A stretch of DNA of 64,000 bases from an uncultured Pelagibacteraceae bacterium (GCA_902563575.1 CACEXV010000001.1:372001-436000); one strand, 5' to 3'; shown: positions 9,356-18,728, numbered from the stretch's first letter. Notes: generated by a model from the letters alone, not told the origin. Made by a program: numbers and translations.

Positions 9356-10402
9356 CTATGAGTTGGAGCCGACAATATCGCTGATTTTTTTGATTTTCTG
9401 TTTATGTAATATCTCAATCAATTCTGATTTGATTTTTTTAACCACTAACGGACCCTCATAAACCAATCCGGTATATAATTGAATTAAACTAGCTCCTGAG
9501 GTCATTTTGTCAAAAACATCTTGACCTGAATTAACCCCTCCTACTCCAATTATTGGTATTTTTCCTTTAACTTCTCTATAAAAAGTTTTAATTAATTTAT
9601 TCGAAATAGCTCTCAAAGGTTTTCCTGACAACCCCCCTTTCTCATTTTTCTTTAGGTCTAAAAGGTCGGCTCTATTTTTATCTGTAGTATTAGAAATTAT
9701 AAGACCATCTATATTAAATTTTGAGATTAACTCTATTATTTTACTAATATTCTTTTCTACAAGATCTGGGGAAATTTTTATAAGTATCGGTTTTTGTATA
9801 TTTTTACTTTTTACGACTGATTGAATTTCAGATAATAAAATTTCAAGAGAGTCCTTATTATGAAAGTTTCTTAGACCTTCAGTGTTTGGGGATGAAATGT
9901 TTATCGTAATATAACTTCCTAAATTCACTAAGCTAGATAAACATTCTTTATAATCTTTTATTTTGTCCTCTGTGTCCTTATTTGGGCCTATATTAATTCC
10001 TAAAATATTTTCAGGCTTATTATTCAATATTCTTTCTCGGATTATTTCCATACCATCATTATTAAATCCTAATCTATTAATTAACGCTTTGTCTTTTTCT
10101 AGTCTAAAGACTCGTGGCTTAGGATTTCCGAATTGTTTTCTTGGTGTGACTGTCCCAACTTCGACAAAGCCGAAGCCGAATTTAAATATTGAGTTATATA
10201 CTTCAGCACTTTTATCAAAACCTGCTGCTAACCCGATTGGATTATTGAAGTTTATATCAAAAACTTTGGATGCCAATATTTCCTCATTGTCTATTTCAAA
10301 GTAATTTCTTGGTATATGCTTGAACTTTAGAGCTTGAATTGCAAGGTCGTGGGCTACCTCTGGGTCAAGCTTGAACAAAAATGGTCTTAAAAATGAAAAC
10401 AT
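9356..10402 (-). CDS. pyrD: Dihydroorotate dehydrogenase (quinone), class 2
   Basis: Oxidises dihydroorotate to orotate in pyrimidine synthesis, passing electrons through FMN to membrane quinone. At 348 residues it has the N-terminal amphipathic helix of class 2 enzymes (FSFLRPFLFKLDPEVAHDLA) that docks to the membrane, and the catalytic serine in NISSPNTEGLRN (Ser171), plus GNPKPRVFRL and the FMN-binding GVGGV. Its ATG overlaps the lysK stop by one base, so the two are co-transcribed. Confidence 0.96.
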   Translation of the reverse strand: MFSFLRPFLFKLDPEVAHDLAIQALKFKHIPRNYFEIDNEEILASKVFDINFNNPIGLAAGFDKSAEVYNSIFKFGFGFVEVGTVTPRKQFGNPKPRVFRLEKDKALINRLGFNNDGMEIIRERILNNKPENILGINIGPNKDTEDKIKDYKECLSSLVNLGSYITINISSPNTEGLRNFHNKDSLEILLSEIQSVVKSKNIQKPILIKISPDLVEKNISKIIELISKFNIDGLIISNTTDKNRADLLDLKKNEKGGLSGKPLRAISNKLIKTFYREVKGKIPIIGVGGVNSGQDVFDKMTSGASLIQLYTGLVYEGPLVVKKIKSELIEILHKQKIKKISDIVGSNS

Positions 10403-11964
10403 TATTTTATTTTACCCTCGATTAATTTTATAGTCTCTTTAAGACCAAAGTAACTAATAAAATAACCTATTCTAGGTCCGTCTATTTCACCGAATAGCAC
10501 CTGATAAATCAATTTGAACCAATCCCTGAGTTTTTTTTCATAACCATTATTTTTCCCTGCAGAATAAACCAGGGTTTGAATTTCTTCTGGTTTTAACTCA
10601 TTTTTAATATTTCTCAAATCATCTACAAGAGCGGTCAAAGCTTTTTTTTCTAATTGGTCAGGTTTTTTATAATTTTTTTTTGGCTCCAATTTATCTTTGA
10701 AATAATTTATAGCATAATTAGTAAGTTGATCTAAAATAATATTCTCTTGTGGTTTTATATCTTTATGAAATCTATTAATAAATTTCCATAAAATTTTTTT
10801 ATCATTTGCATTACTTGAACCTGCAAGATTTAATAGCATTGTAAACGACATAACAATTTTTTCAGAAGGAGGATTGCCATTATGCACATGCCAAACTGGA
10901 TTTAATAATTTTTCATTGTCTTTTTGTTTACTGAATTTATCAATCAAATCCAAATAATCATCCACTGCTTTAGGTACAACTTCATCGTAAAGTTTTTTTG
11001 CTCTTTTTGGATTTTGATACATGTACATTGATAAACTTTCAGGTGATGCATATTTTAACCAATCATCAATTGTTATTCCATTACCTTTGGACTTAGAAAT
11101 TTTTTCCCCTTCTTTGTCTAAAAACAATTCATACGCAAAACCATTAGGTGGCTTTTTTCCTAAAATTTGACATATCTTACTTGACAGAATAGCGCTCTCG
11201 ATTAAATCTTTTCCGTACATTTCAAAGTCGACGTCAAATGTGAACCAACGCATAGCCCAATCTACTTTCCATTGCAACTTACTGTTACCATTTAAAATAT
11301 CTAGTTCAAGTTTCTTGCCATTGTTATCAAATACGATTATTGATTTTTCCTTATTCATTTCTATCATTGGGATCTCCAAAACTTTTCCTGTTTCAGGGCA
11401 AATCGGTAAAAAAGGACAATAAGTTTTTCTTCTTTCTTGTCTTAAAGTTGGAAGAATAGTCTCCATAATGAGATCATATTTCTCCATAACTCTCTTCAAA
11501 GAATCATTAAACACACCCTTTTTATAATTTTCTGTTGAGCTTTTGAATTCATAATTAAATTCAAATTTGTTAAGAAAATTTTTTAACATTGTATTATTGT
11601 GATCACTGAAACTCTTATATTTTTGAAATGGGTCCGGTATCGAGGAAAGAGGTTTACCTAAGCTCTCATATAAAATTTTATCATTTGGGATGTTCTCTGG
11701 GACTTTGCGTAAACCATCCATGTCGTCTGAGAAGGTGATTAAAGTTGTGGGTGTTTCAGTAATATGTTTTAAAGCATTTATCATCATTGTGGTTCTAGCA
11801 ACTTCGCCAAAAGTACCTATGTGAGGTAACCCGCTAGGACCGTAACCTGTCTGGAAAATGATTTTCTTTCTTTTGTTTATTAAATCTTTCCTATCTTTAA
11901 GTAACTTCCTTACTTCAACAAACGGCCAAGATGACGTGGATTGAATCAAATTTTGATCGATCAT
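10402..11964 (-). CDS. lysK: Lysyl-tRNA synthetase, class I
   Basis: Charges tRNA-Lys. This is the class I (archaeal-type) LysRS found in alphaproteobacteria, not the common class II enzyme. The Rossmann-fold signatures are HIGT (48-51, the HIGH equivalent) within GPSGLPHIGTFGEVART and KISKSKG (about 288-294, the KMSKS equivalent). Length 520 is normal. The stop overlaps the pyrD start by one base. The gene is divergent from trkH with a 92 bp AT-rich gap. The symbol lysS is also used for this class. Confidence 0.94.
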   Translation of the reverse strand: MIDQNLIQSTSSWPFVEVRKLLKDRKDLINKRKKIIFQTGYGPSGLPHIGTFGEVARTTMMINALKHITETPTTLITFSDDMDGLRKVPENIPNDKILYESLGKPLSSIPDPFQKYKSFSDHNNTMLKNFLNKFEFNYEFKSSTENYKKGVFNDSLKRVMEKYDLIMETILPTLRQERRKTYCPFLPICPETGKVLEIPMIEMNKEKSIIVFDNNGKKLELDILNGNSKLQWKVDWAMRWFTFDVDFEMYGKDLIESAILSSKICQILGKKPPNGFAYELFLDKEGEKISKSKGNGITIDDWLKYASPESLSMYMYQNPKRAKKLYDEVVPKAVDDYLDLIDKFSKQKDNEKLLNPVWHVHNGNPPSEKIVMSFTMLLNLAGSSNANDKKILWKFINRFHKDIKPQENIILDQLTNYAINYFKDKLEPKKNYKKPDQLEKKALTALVDDLRNIKNELKPEEIQTLVYSAGKNNGYEKKLRDWFKLIYQVLFGEIDGPRIGYFISYFGLKETIKLIEGKIK

Positions 11965-12056
11965 ATTAATGGTTTATTAAATTTTATGCTTAAAATACAG
12001 TTTTTAATACTAGATATTAAGTTGAATTTTAGTATTAATTAAATAATCTTAATCTA

Positions 12057-13505
12057 ATGTTTTCAAATAAAACTGTTTTTTTTCTTATAGGGGTTTTAAT
12101 ATTGATACTTGGCATTTCAATGCTTATCCCTTACGCGATTCAATTATATTCTGAGGAAAAAAGTCACAGTTTCGTATCCGCCTCTTTTATTACAATATTC
12201 TTTGGAATTTTATTTGTTTTGGCAAATCTTGAGAGAGAATTTAAGCTTAATCTGCAACAGACCTTTCTTTTCACTTCACTCGCTTGGATTATGGTTGCTG
12301 CATTTGGTTCATTGCCATTTCTTTTGTCAGGGGAAAATTTTTCTATAAGCGATGCTTTTTTTGAGAGTATGTCAGGTATAACGACAACTGGTGCAACAAT
12401 AATTGAAAATTTAGATGAAACACCAAAAAGTATTCTTTTGTGGAGAGCAATTCTTCAATGGTTAGGAGGTATTGGAATAGTTGTGATGGCAATAACAATT
12501 TTACCTCTTTTAAACGTGGGAGGAATGCAATTATTTAAAATGGAGGGGCCACAAGCAACGGAAAAAATTCTTCCAAGAACTTTGGAGGTAGCGACGATAA
12601 TAATATCTACTTATTTAATATTGACTATTGTTTGTAGTTTTTTTTACTGGGTGTTTGGAATGTCGTTATTTGATAGTTTGGCACATTCTATGACAACTAT
12701 CGCTACAGGAGGTTTTTCAACGCATAATGGATCAATTGGTTTTTTTGACAACCCAAACATTGAGATAGTGGCAACTATATTTATAGTATTGGGTAGTATA
12801 CCCTTTATAACTTATCTTAAGTTTATTAAAGGAAATCGAAAAGTTTTTTTATCTGACAATCAAATAAAAGGTTTAATCTATTTAATTTTAATTTCTGTTT
12901 TTATAATGTTTTCTTATTTGATTTTTATACAAAATGAAGCTTCATTATTAGAAAAAATAAGAATATCTTCTTTCAACGTCGTATCAATTTTATCGGGAAC
13001 AGGATACGTGACTGATGATTTTGGCTTATGGGGGAAGTTTTCATTAATATTTTTTTTATTTCTGATGTTTATAGGCGGTTGTGCAGGATCTACAGCTTGT
13101 GGAATTAAAATTTTTAGACTTCAAATGTTGCTTATTTTCATAAAAAATCAAATAAAAAGACTTATATATCCAAATAGTATTATAGTTATTAAATATAACA
13201 ATCAAAAGATCACGGATGAATTTATAAACTCGGTCATAATTTTTATTTTCTCTTTTTTATTTCTTTTCTTAATTTTGTCAATGTTGCTCTCAATAACTGG
13301 CTTAGATTTTATCACTTCAATTTCAGGGGCGGCTAGTGCAATATCAAATGTTGGTCCTGGATTAGGAGATATTATAGGACCTAATGGTAATTATAAAAGC
13401 ATTCCTGATCAAGCTAAATGGCTTTTATCTTTTGGAATGCTTTTAGGAAGATTAGAATTATTTGCTGTGTTAGTGTTATTCTTTCCTTCTTTTTGGAGAA
13501 ATTAA
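12057..13505 (+). CDS. trkH: TrkH/KtrB family potassium uptake protein
   Basis: A 482-residue integral membrane protein of the Trk/Ktr/HKT potassium transporter family, with four M1-P-M2 repeats. Pore-loop segments are visible, e.g. TTGATIIENLDE, TIATGGFSTHNGS, GCAGSTACGIK and NVGPGLGDIIG, each carrying the filter glycine; the LQWLGGIGIVVMAI motif is typical of TrkH. The NAD-binding partner TrkA is not in this window. An MFS transporter gene follows after 3 bp. Potassium rather than sodium specificity is inferred from the family. Confidence 0.92.
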   Translation: MFSNKTVFFLIGVLILILGISMLIPYAIQLYSEEKSHSFVSASFITIFFGILFVLANLEREFKLNLQQTFLFTSLAWIMVAAFGSLPFLLSGENFSISDAFFESMSGITTTGATIIENLDETPKSILLWRAILQWLGGIGIVVMAITILPLLNVGGMQLFKMEGPQATEKILPRTLEVATIIISTYLILTIVCSFFYWVFGMSLFDSLAHSMTTIATGGFSTHNGSIGFFDNPNIEIVATIFIVLGSIPFITYLKFIKGNRKVFLSDNQIKGLIYLILISVFIMFSYLIFIQNEASLLEKIRISSFNVVSILSGTGYVTDDFGLWGKFSLIFFLFLMFIGGCAGSTACGIKIFRLQMLLIFIKNQIKRLIYPNSIIVIKYNNQKITDEFINSVIIFIFSFLFLFLILSMLLSITGLDFITSISGAASAISNVGPGLGDIIGPNGNYKSIPDQAKWLLSFGMLLGRLELFAVLVLFFPSFWRN

Positions 13506-13508
13506 ATT

Positions 13509-14882
13509 ATGGAGATTTATAAAAAACAAAGTTTATCTGAAGCTTGCAAGTTTTACTTTGACAAACGTATGATAAAAATTTTGTTACTTGGAGCAATCAG
13601 TGGATTTCCATGGGTAATTATTGGCAGCAGTTTAAGCCTATGGCTTCAAGAAGACGGTCTTAGCAGAAGCACTATAGGTTGGGCGGGTTTAATTTTTGCA
13701 GTATATGCTTTCAATTATTTATGGGCTCCATTAATAGATAGAATTCAAATACCCTGGTTAACAAAAAGAATAGGTCATAGAAGAGGATGGATAGTTTTAA
13801 TGCAATTTATTATCCTACTTTGTTTAGTGTCCTGGAGTTTAGTAAGTCCGGTTGATAATTTATCAATTGTTATATTCATAGGTTTAATAATCGCAATTGC
13901 TTCTGCAACTCAGGATATTACTTTAGACGCTTTAAGAATTGAACAAATAAGACAGAACGAGGGTAGCTCAATGCAAGCTGGGGCGGCCATGGCTGTTGTC
14001 GGGTGGTGGACAGGATATAAGATTGGTGGTGTTTTAACTCTAAATTTTGCAGATTTTTTTCAAAAACAAGGATATGACAATTATTGGCAAATTACTTTTT
14101 TGTTTATTTCAATTATTGTAATTATTTTTAATATTGGCTTAATGTTTGTGAGTGAAGGGCAACCACATGAAAGACTGTTAAATCAAAAAAACAAAGATAA
14201 AGTGCTTGAGACTAAGCTCGGGGCTAATAGTTTATTCTCAAAATTTTTGGTTTGGTTAACAAGCACAATTATTAGTCCTGTAACAAGTTTTTTTTCAAAA
14301 AATGGTTTTAACATAGCGCTAGCTATACTTGGATTTGTTTTCCTATTCAAAATTGGGGAGGCATTTTTGGGAAGAATGTCTATTATTTTTTACAAAGAAA
14401 TAGGTTTCACAAAATCTGATATAGCTATCTACTCGAAAAGTTTGGGCTGGGTTACAACAGTTATATTCACTTTGCTGGGAGGGCTTTTTGCAATTAGGTC
14501 TGGAGTAATCAAGGCAATGTTTTTATCAGGTGTGCTAATGGCCTCAACAAATTTACTTTTTTCAATACTTGCGTGGTCAGGTAAATCCGAATTATTATTT
14601 GCTATTGCTGTTATTTTTGACGACATGGCTGCTGCATTTGCAACTGTCGCTTTTGTAGCTTTCATTTCTTTATTGGTGGATAGAACTTATACAGCTACCC
14701 AATATGCTTTATTATCTTCAATAGGCACTGCGGGAAGAACTACACTGGCAGCATCCTCTGGGGCTTTAGTAGATTGGCTTAATGGTGATTGGGGAATATT
14801 TTTTATTATAACGGCAATTATGGTTATTCCATCTTTAATCTTTTTATTTTTTATAAAGGATAAGCTCAAACTCAATGAATAA
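13509..14882 (+). CDS. MFS transporter, AmpG-like
   Basis: A 457-residue major facilitator protein with about twelve transmembrane helices. The N-terminal part (GFPWVIIGSSLSLWLQEDGLSRSTIGW, then APLIDRIQIPWLTKRIGHRRGW) matches the AmpG group, which imports anhydromuropeptides for cell-wall recycling. ATQDITLDALRIE is another AmpG-like signature. The next gene is an NlpC/P60 peptidase without a signal peptide that overlaps its end by 8 bp, which supports a muropeptide-recycling role. The substrate is inferred; other small-molecule MFS roles cannot be excluded. Confidence 0.85.
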   Translation: MEIYKKQSLSEACKFYFDKRMIKILLLGAISGFPWVIIGSSLSLWLQEDGLSRSTIGWAGLIFAVYAFNYLWAPLIDRIQIPWLTKRIGHRRGWIVLMQFIILLCLVSWSLVSPVDNLSIVIFIGLIIAIASATQDITLDALRIEQIRQNEGSSMQAGAAMAVVGWWTGYKIGGVLTLNFADFFQKQGYDNYWQITFLFISIIVIIFNIGLMFVSEGQPHERLLNQKNKDKVLETKLGANSLFSKFLVWLTSTIISPVTSFFSKNGFNIALAILGFVFLFKIGEAFLGRMSIIFYKEIGFTKSDIAIYSKSLGWVTTVIFTLLGGLFAIRSGVIKAMFLSGVLMASTNLLFSILAWSGKSELLFAIAVIFDDMAAAFATVAFVAFISLLVDRTYTATQYALLSSIGTAGRTTLAASSGALVDWLNGDWGIFFIITAIMVIPSLIFLFFIKDKLKLNE

Positions 14883-15615
14883 GCTATTTACTAATACTTA
14901 CCCAATTATAAATTTATATAAAAAAAGATCATTAAACTCAGAGGTGGTTACACAAATGATTTATGGAGATAGTTTTAGGATAATTAATAAAAAAAACAAG
15001 TGGTTTAGAATTAAAATTTTAGAAGATAATTATAAAGGATTTATCAAAGAAAAAAAATTTTTTAAGTTTATTAAACCTTCACATAAAGTTTTCAATTTAT
15101 GTTCAGTAATTTATAAGTATCCTAGTAAAAGACAGAAAATTTCAAAGTTATCTTTTGGTTCCAAAGTTAAAATTACACAAATAAAAGATAGATTTGGAAA
15201 AATTCATAATGGATGGATAAGTCTAAACGATTTAAAGCCAATAAAATATAAAGAGAGAGATATATTTAAAAGAATTAATATATTTGCTAATACAAAATAT
15301 AAGTGGGGTGGTAAAACTTTTAGAGGTATTGATTGTTCAGCGTTGGTACAAGTTTTTTTCAATTTTAATAATAGATTTCTTCCAAGAGATACTGGTGATC
15401 AAATAAATTATCTTAAAAAGAACATATCAATCAAAAAAATTAAAAAAAATGATATCCTTTTCTGGAAAGGTCATGTTGCTATAGCAAAATCCAAAAAAAA
15501 TTTGATCCATGCCTATGGACCAAGAAAAAAAGTAATATTTGGCGATACGATAAAAACTATAAATCTGATAAAAAAAACGGCTAATCTCAAACTTTTAAAA
15601 ATTAAAAGAATATAA
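14875..15615 (+). CDS. NlpC/P60 cysteine peptidase with SH3-like domains
   Basis: A 246-residue protein with two N-terminal bacterial SH3-like segments (about 5-65 and 70-122) and a C-terminal NlpC/P60 domain. The catalytic residues are present: Cys154 in GIDCSALVQ, His200 in GHVAIAK, and His212 in LIHAYG. Such enzymes cut gamma-D-Glu-containing peptides of murein. There is no signal peptide or lipobox, so it appears cytoplasmic, like the recycling peptidase YkfC. Overlap of 8 bp with the AmpG-like importer gene suggests import followed by digestion of muropeptides. Confidence 0.88.
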   Translation: MNKLFTNTYPIINLYKKRSLNSEVVTQMIYGDSFRIINKKNKWFRIKILEDNYKGFIKEKKFFKFIKPSHKVFNLCSVIYKYPSKRQKISKLSFGSKVKITQIKDRFGKIHNGWISLNDLKPIKYKERDIFKRINIFANTKYKWGGKTFRGIDCSALVQVFFNFNNRFLPRDTGDQINYLKKNISIKKIKKNDILFWKGHVAIAKSKKNLIHAYGPRKKVIFGDTIKTINLIKKTANLKLLKIKRI

Positions 15616-15658
15616 CAATTATTGTTTTGACTGCTAAAAGTTAATATCTGAAAAAGCG

Positions 15659-15688
15659 AAGGCGGTTTCAGTCTCCCTCAACCGCCTT
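15659..15688. other. Perfect 9-bp inverted repeat (RNA hairpin) in intergenic region
   Basis: AAGGCGGTT at 15659-15667 pairs perfectly with AACCGCCTT at 15680-15688, with a 12-base loop. It is the only GC-rich element in the 157 bp between the NlpC/P60 gene and the next methyltransferase gene. No T-run follows directly on either strand (on the minus strand CGCTTTTTC follows), so it is at best an atypical terminator. It could also be an mRNA 3'-end stabiliser, part of a small RNA, or an island boundary element. Confidence 0.6.
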
Positions 15689-15772
15689 ACATTTAAACAA
15701 TACATGATTCGTCAATATTTTTTGAACACGTTTTGATTGAATATCTTGATTAAATGATGGATAAGTTACCTT

Positions 15773-16573
15773 ATGGATTACAAAAAAACCTTATCTTTTA
15801 AGTCATTTATCAAAAGTAAGTATTATTGTTCAAAGCACAAAAATTATTTTCAGGTTTATGACCGACTATTCTCATCATACAGAAATAAGAAGATAACTTT
15901 TGTAGATATTGGTGTTTTCTCAGGAGGATCACTTTTTATGTGGAAAAATTTTTTTGGCAAGAAGGCAAAAATAATTGGTGTTGAGCTTAATCCTCTTGCT
16001 AAAAAATTTGAAAAATACGGTTTTAAGATTTTTATTGGTGATCAAAGTAAACCTATTTTTTGGAAAAATTTCTTCAAGAAAGTCGGCAAGGTTGATATAA
16101 TTCTTGATGATGGTGGCCATACAAATTATCAGCAAATTATAACCTTAAACTCTTGTGTACCTCATATAAAGGATGATGGGTTAATGGTGGTCGAAGATAC
16201 TCACGCAAGTTATATTAAAAAAAAATTTTATAATCCTAGCAAGTATTCCTTTGTCAATTATAACAAGAAGCTTGTTGATGATATAAATGCTAGATTTCCA
16301 AATTTGAAGCAGTATAGATTTTCTTTAAATAATTATATTTACTCAATAGAAAACTTTGAGTCGATTGTAAGTTTTAAAATAAGTAAAAAACTATGTAGGC
16401 TAAATGCAATGATTGATAATAAAAGAAAAAATATACAGCCAATCGAGATGCGAAGTCAGCTTGATAAAAATAGCATTTTATTTAAATTAAAAAAAGCACT
16501 AAATACAAAAAGCAACTTTACTTATTTAGAATTTTTAATTAATTCAATAAAATTAAAAAAGTATTTTAAATAA
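15773..16573 (+). CDS. Class I SAM-dependent methyltransferase, MycE/sugar O-methyltransferase-like
   Basis: A 266-residue protein with a Rossmann SAM-binding motif DIGVFSGGS (45-53), acidic ribose-binding Glu71, GDQS (89-92), and a metal-binding DDGGH (112-116) followed by VVEDTHASY (139-147). This combination is that of the Mg-dependent sugar O-methyltransferase domain of MycE-type enzymes and cephalosporin-hydroxylase-like proteins. It is followed convergently by another methyltransferase with a 51 bp gap. In this context it probably methylates a surface sugar; substrate unknown. Start ATG 15773 is the first in frame. Confidence 0.82.
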   Translation: MDYKKTLSFKSFIKSKYYCSKHKNYFQVYDRLFSSYRNKKITFVDIGVFSGGSLFMWKNFFGKKAKIIGVELNPLAKKFEKYGFKIFIGDQSKPIFWKNFFKKVGKVDIILDDGGHTNYQQIITLNSCVPHIKDDGLMVVEDTHASYIKKKFYNPSKYSFVNYNKKLVDDINARFPNLKQYRFSLNNYIYSIENFESIVSFKISKKLCRLNAMIDNKRKNIQPIEMRSQLDKNSILFKLKKALNTKSNFTYLEFLINSIKLKKYFK

Positions 16574-16624
16574 ACTGATTAGTTCAACGTGATAAAAGAA
16601 AATTTAAACATATTGGGAATGCTT

Positions 16625-17749
16625 TTATTTTTCTGCTTTTAGAACAATATTTGAAACTCTCCAAGACTTTAAATGGGTATCGACCAGAATATCTACTTTC
16701 TTGAAACCAGTTTTTTGAAGTAAAAACTTTAATGAATTTGAAGAATGTCTGATAAATCCGTCATCATGATCTATTTTTGCATTTAGATATCTATCATTTC
16801 TGATGCCCTGTGTTTCTATTACCAAGGTCTCATTAGTTATTTTAAATAAATTTTCCATAGCTTTATAAGGATTTTTAAGATGATACAAAACTCCAAAACA
16901 AAAAACAAAATCAAACTTATCCTCTCCTAAATCATAAATATTTTTATATTCAAACTCAATCTTTGAACTGCCTATTAAGTTGTGTTCTTTAATCAAAAAA
17001 TTTTGTGTTTTTTCTATATCTTCTCTTTTTCTAGTGGTAATGCTCTTACCTCTTAAATATTCTGGAAAGAAATCATACTCTTTATCTTCATAAATATTTA
17101 AACCCTTTGCAAATTTAGCATTTTTTTTAATTGCGTTAAAAACTGAATAACCCTCTTCAGACCCAATATCTAAAAATGTTTTATCTTTTAAATCGGGAAT
17201 AAAGTTTAACCTAAAAGATACATCTCCTCCATCTCCAATAGATTTGCCCCCCGAAGGTAATTCGAATGAACCATTAAAATTAAATGACCTATGATTTGCT
17301 CCAATATTTCCAACATCACTAGCTTTATCTTTTAGTAAATAGAAAATGTGAGACGGGTAACTATTAATTTTATAATTCTTGTTATAATTTTCTAAAAATT
17401 TATTACTGACAATCTCGGTGTTAAAAGGGCAGTCCCCATCATAAATTAATTCATACTTTTGAGTTTTTGCCAATTCTATAATTTTTTGGAGTTTTTTTTC
17501 AGAATATCTATTTATTAATCTTTTATCAAAAATTAAAAAAAAATTATATTTCTTTTTAAATCTAATAAAATTCTTATTATTAAAGGTATAGTATTTTCCT
17601 TTTAAAATATCTGTATTTAAATCGGTGAGATTGAGGGGGAAAAAAATTTTTTTATTATAAAAATTTAGATAAAAACTTTTAAGTATCTTATAAATAAAAC
17701 TGCTATCGGATAAGAAAAGCTGGATGTATCTTTTAATATTATTAATCAT
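16625..17749 (-). CDS. Class I SAM-dependent methyltransferase (DUF1698/CmoB-like domain)
   Basis: A 374-residue protein. The C-terminal two-thirds is a SAM methyltransferase: FLDIGSEEGYSVFNAIKK (motif I, near residue 190), then FDFVFCFGVLYHLKNPYKAME (motif IV/post-motif), resembling CmoB-like enzymes. The N-terminal ~150 residues are lysine/tyrosine-rich and unrecognised. It lies 21 bp downstream of a 2OG-Fe(II) oxygenase gene on the same strand. The neighbourhood of polysaccharide-modifying genes suggests a surface-glycan or small-molecule substrate rather than tRNA, but this is inference. Confidence 0.8.
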   Translation of the reverse strand: MINNIKRYIQLFLSDSSFIYKILKSFYLNFYNKKIFFPLNLTDLNTDILKGKYYTFNNKNFIRFKKKYNFFLIFDKRLINRYSEKKLQKIIELAKTQKYELIYDGDCPFNTEIVSNKFLENYNKNYKINSYPSHIFYLLKDKASDVGNIGANHRSFNFNGSFELPSGGKSIGDGGDVSFRLNFIPDLKDKTFLDIGSEEGYSVFNAIKKNAKFAKGLNIYEDKEYDFFPEYLRGKSITTRKREDIEKTQNFLIKEHNLIGSSKIEFEYKNIYDLGEDKFDFVFCFGVLYHLKNPYKAMENLFKITNETLVIETQGIRNDRYLNAKIDHDDGFIRHSSNSLKFLLQKTGFKKVDILVDTHLKSWRVSNIVLKAEK

Positions 17750-17770
17750 TAATCCTAACTTCTTGAAAAA

Positions 17771-18556
17771 TTACTCTGAAAAAAAAGTTTTTTTTCTTTT
17801 TTGAGACTTCACACTAACTTTTGAGGTCCAAAATGGATTTTTATTAAAACCTTTTTTTCTATTTTTAATATTCGAACCAACTTCTTCAATGGGGAAATCG
17901 TAAACTGCGTAAAAATATTTTCTATCTTTTTTTCCATAATATTTCGAAACCTCATGGTAAGACCAGGGAACGTTTAAAGTAAATAAACAAAAATTATTTT
18001 TAACCGAATAGGAACTAGCTAAACTTAGATCTTTTTTGCTTGGAAAAACATCGTAAGTCTTTTTGTTTTTTTTTAATTTCATAATTCTTATTTTTCCCCC
18101 TTTGGTGCTATCAGAAGAAGGATAAAATAGAACGTGTACCAGGTGATCCCTTCTGTCTATATGGGCGCTTTTTACATATCCTTTACGCATCACATTAAAT
18201 GTTGAGTGATAACTCAGTTTTGATTTTTGATATTTCCTTTTTACGTACTTTTTTATTGATTGATCAAATTTTTTTAAAACTACCGGCTTTAATTTTTTAA
18301 ATAACAAATTAAGATTTTTGAAATTTTTATTTTTTTTAAGTTTTTTGTAAACAGCAGAGCTCGGTAACATCGTTTTTTTTGTTTGAGATGCACTTTGAAA
18401 TAAAATATCGTTTCCAGCAACTTCCTTAAAACTAGGAAGAGTCTTATTTAGATTTTGTAAATTTTTAGCTGGAATAAGGTTGTCTACTTTAAAGTATGGA
18501 AAAGGCTTTACATTTAGCTTACTTTTTTCTATCTGTTTTACCGCGTGTTTTAACAT
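17771..18556 (-). CDS. 2OG-Fe(II) oxygenase-like protein
   Basis: A 261-residue protein with the facial triad and 2-oxoglutarate site of a 2OG-Fe(II) dioxygenase: His132-x-Asp134 in AHIDRRDH, distal His201 in PWSYHEVSKY, and Arg212 in DRKYFYAVYDF. The spacing of about 69 residues between the HxD and the distal His is normal for the family. Such enzymes hydroxylate amino acids, sugars or lipids using O2 and 2-oxoglutarate. Two features frame it: a methyltransferase gene 21 bp downstream and a possible 49-codon membrane ORF 22 bp upstream. Substrate unknown. Confidence 0.75.
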   Translation of the reverse strand: MLKHAVKQIEKSKLNVKPFPYFKVDNLIPAKNLQNLNKTLPSFKEVAGNDILFQSASQTKKTMLPSSAVYKKLKKNKNFKNLNLLFKKLKPVVLKKFDQSIKKYVKRKYQKSKLSYHSTFNVMRKGYVKSAHIDRRDHLVHVLFYPSSDSTKGGKIRIMKLKKNKKTYDVFPSKKDLSLASSYSVKNNFCLFTLNVPWSYHEVSKYYGKKDRKYFYAVYDFPIEEVGSNIKNRKKGFNKNPFWTSKVSVKSQKRKKTFFSE

Positions 18557-18578
18557 GTTTTAAATAGTATTATGTTGT

Positions 18579-18728
18579 TTAAAAATTAAAGTATAAAAAG
18601 GGATTAATATTTTTTACATCAATTATTATTAAAATTGAATAAAGTAAAACCATCAAAAAAATAATTGAAAAGATAAATATATAAATATTGTTGCTTACTA
18701 ATTTCACAAACTTTACAAATAGATGCAT
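18579..18728 (-). CDS. Possible small single-pass membrane protein (49 aa)
   Basis: ATG at 18726-18728 opens a 49-codon frame ending at TAA 18579-18581. The product has a short N-terminal part with two lysines and one long hydrophobic helix (about residues 14-37), then DVKNINPF. It lies 22 bp upstream of the 2OG oxygenase gene on the same strand and fills most of an otherwise empty 226 bp gap. AT-rich DNA easily produces hydrophobic frames by chance and no Shine-Dalgarno site is seen, so this is tentative. Confidence 0.35.
   Translation of the reverse strand: MHLFVKFVKLVSNNIYIFIFSIIFLMVLLYSILIIIDVKNINPFLYFNF

Noticed and set aside
15616..15772. Possible riboswitch or attachment-site copy of tRNA-Ser in the gap before the first methyltransferase
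   Set aside because: The hairpin matches no riboswitch pattern I know, and no stretch matching the tRNA-Ser 3' end was found.
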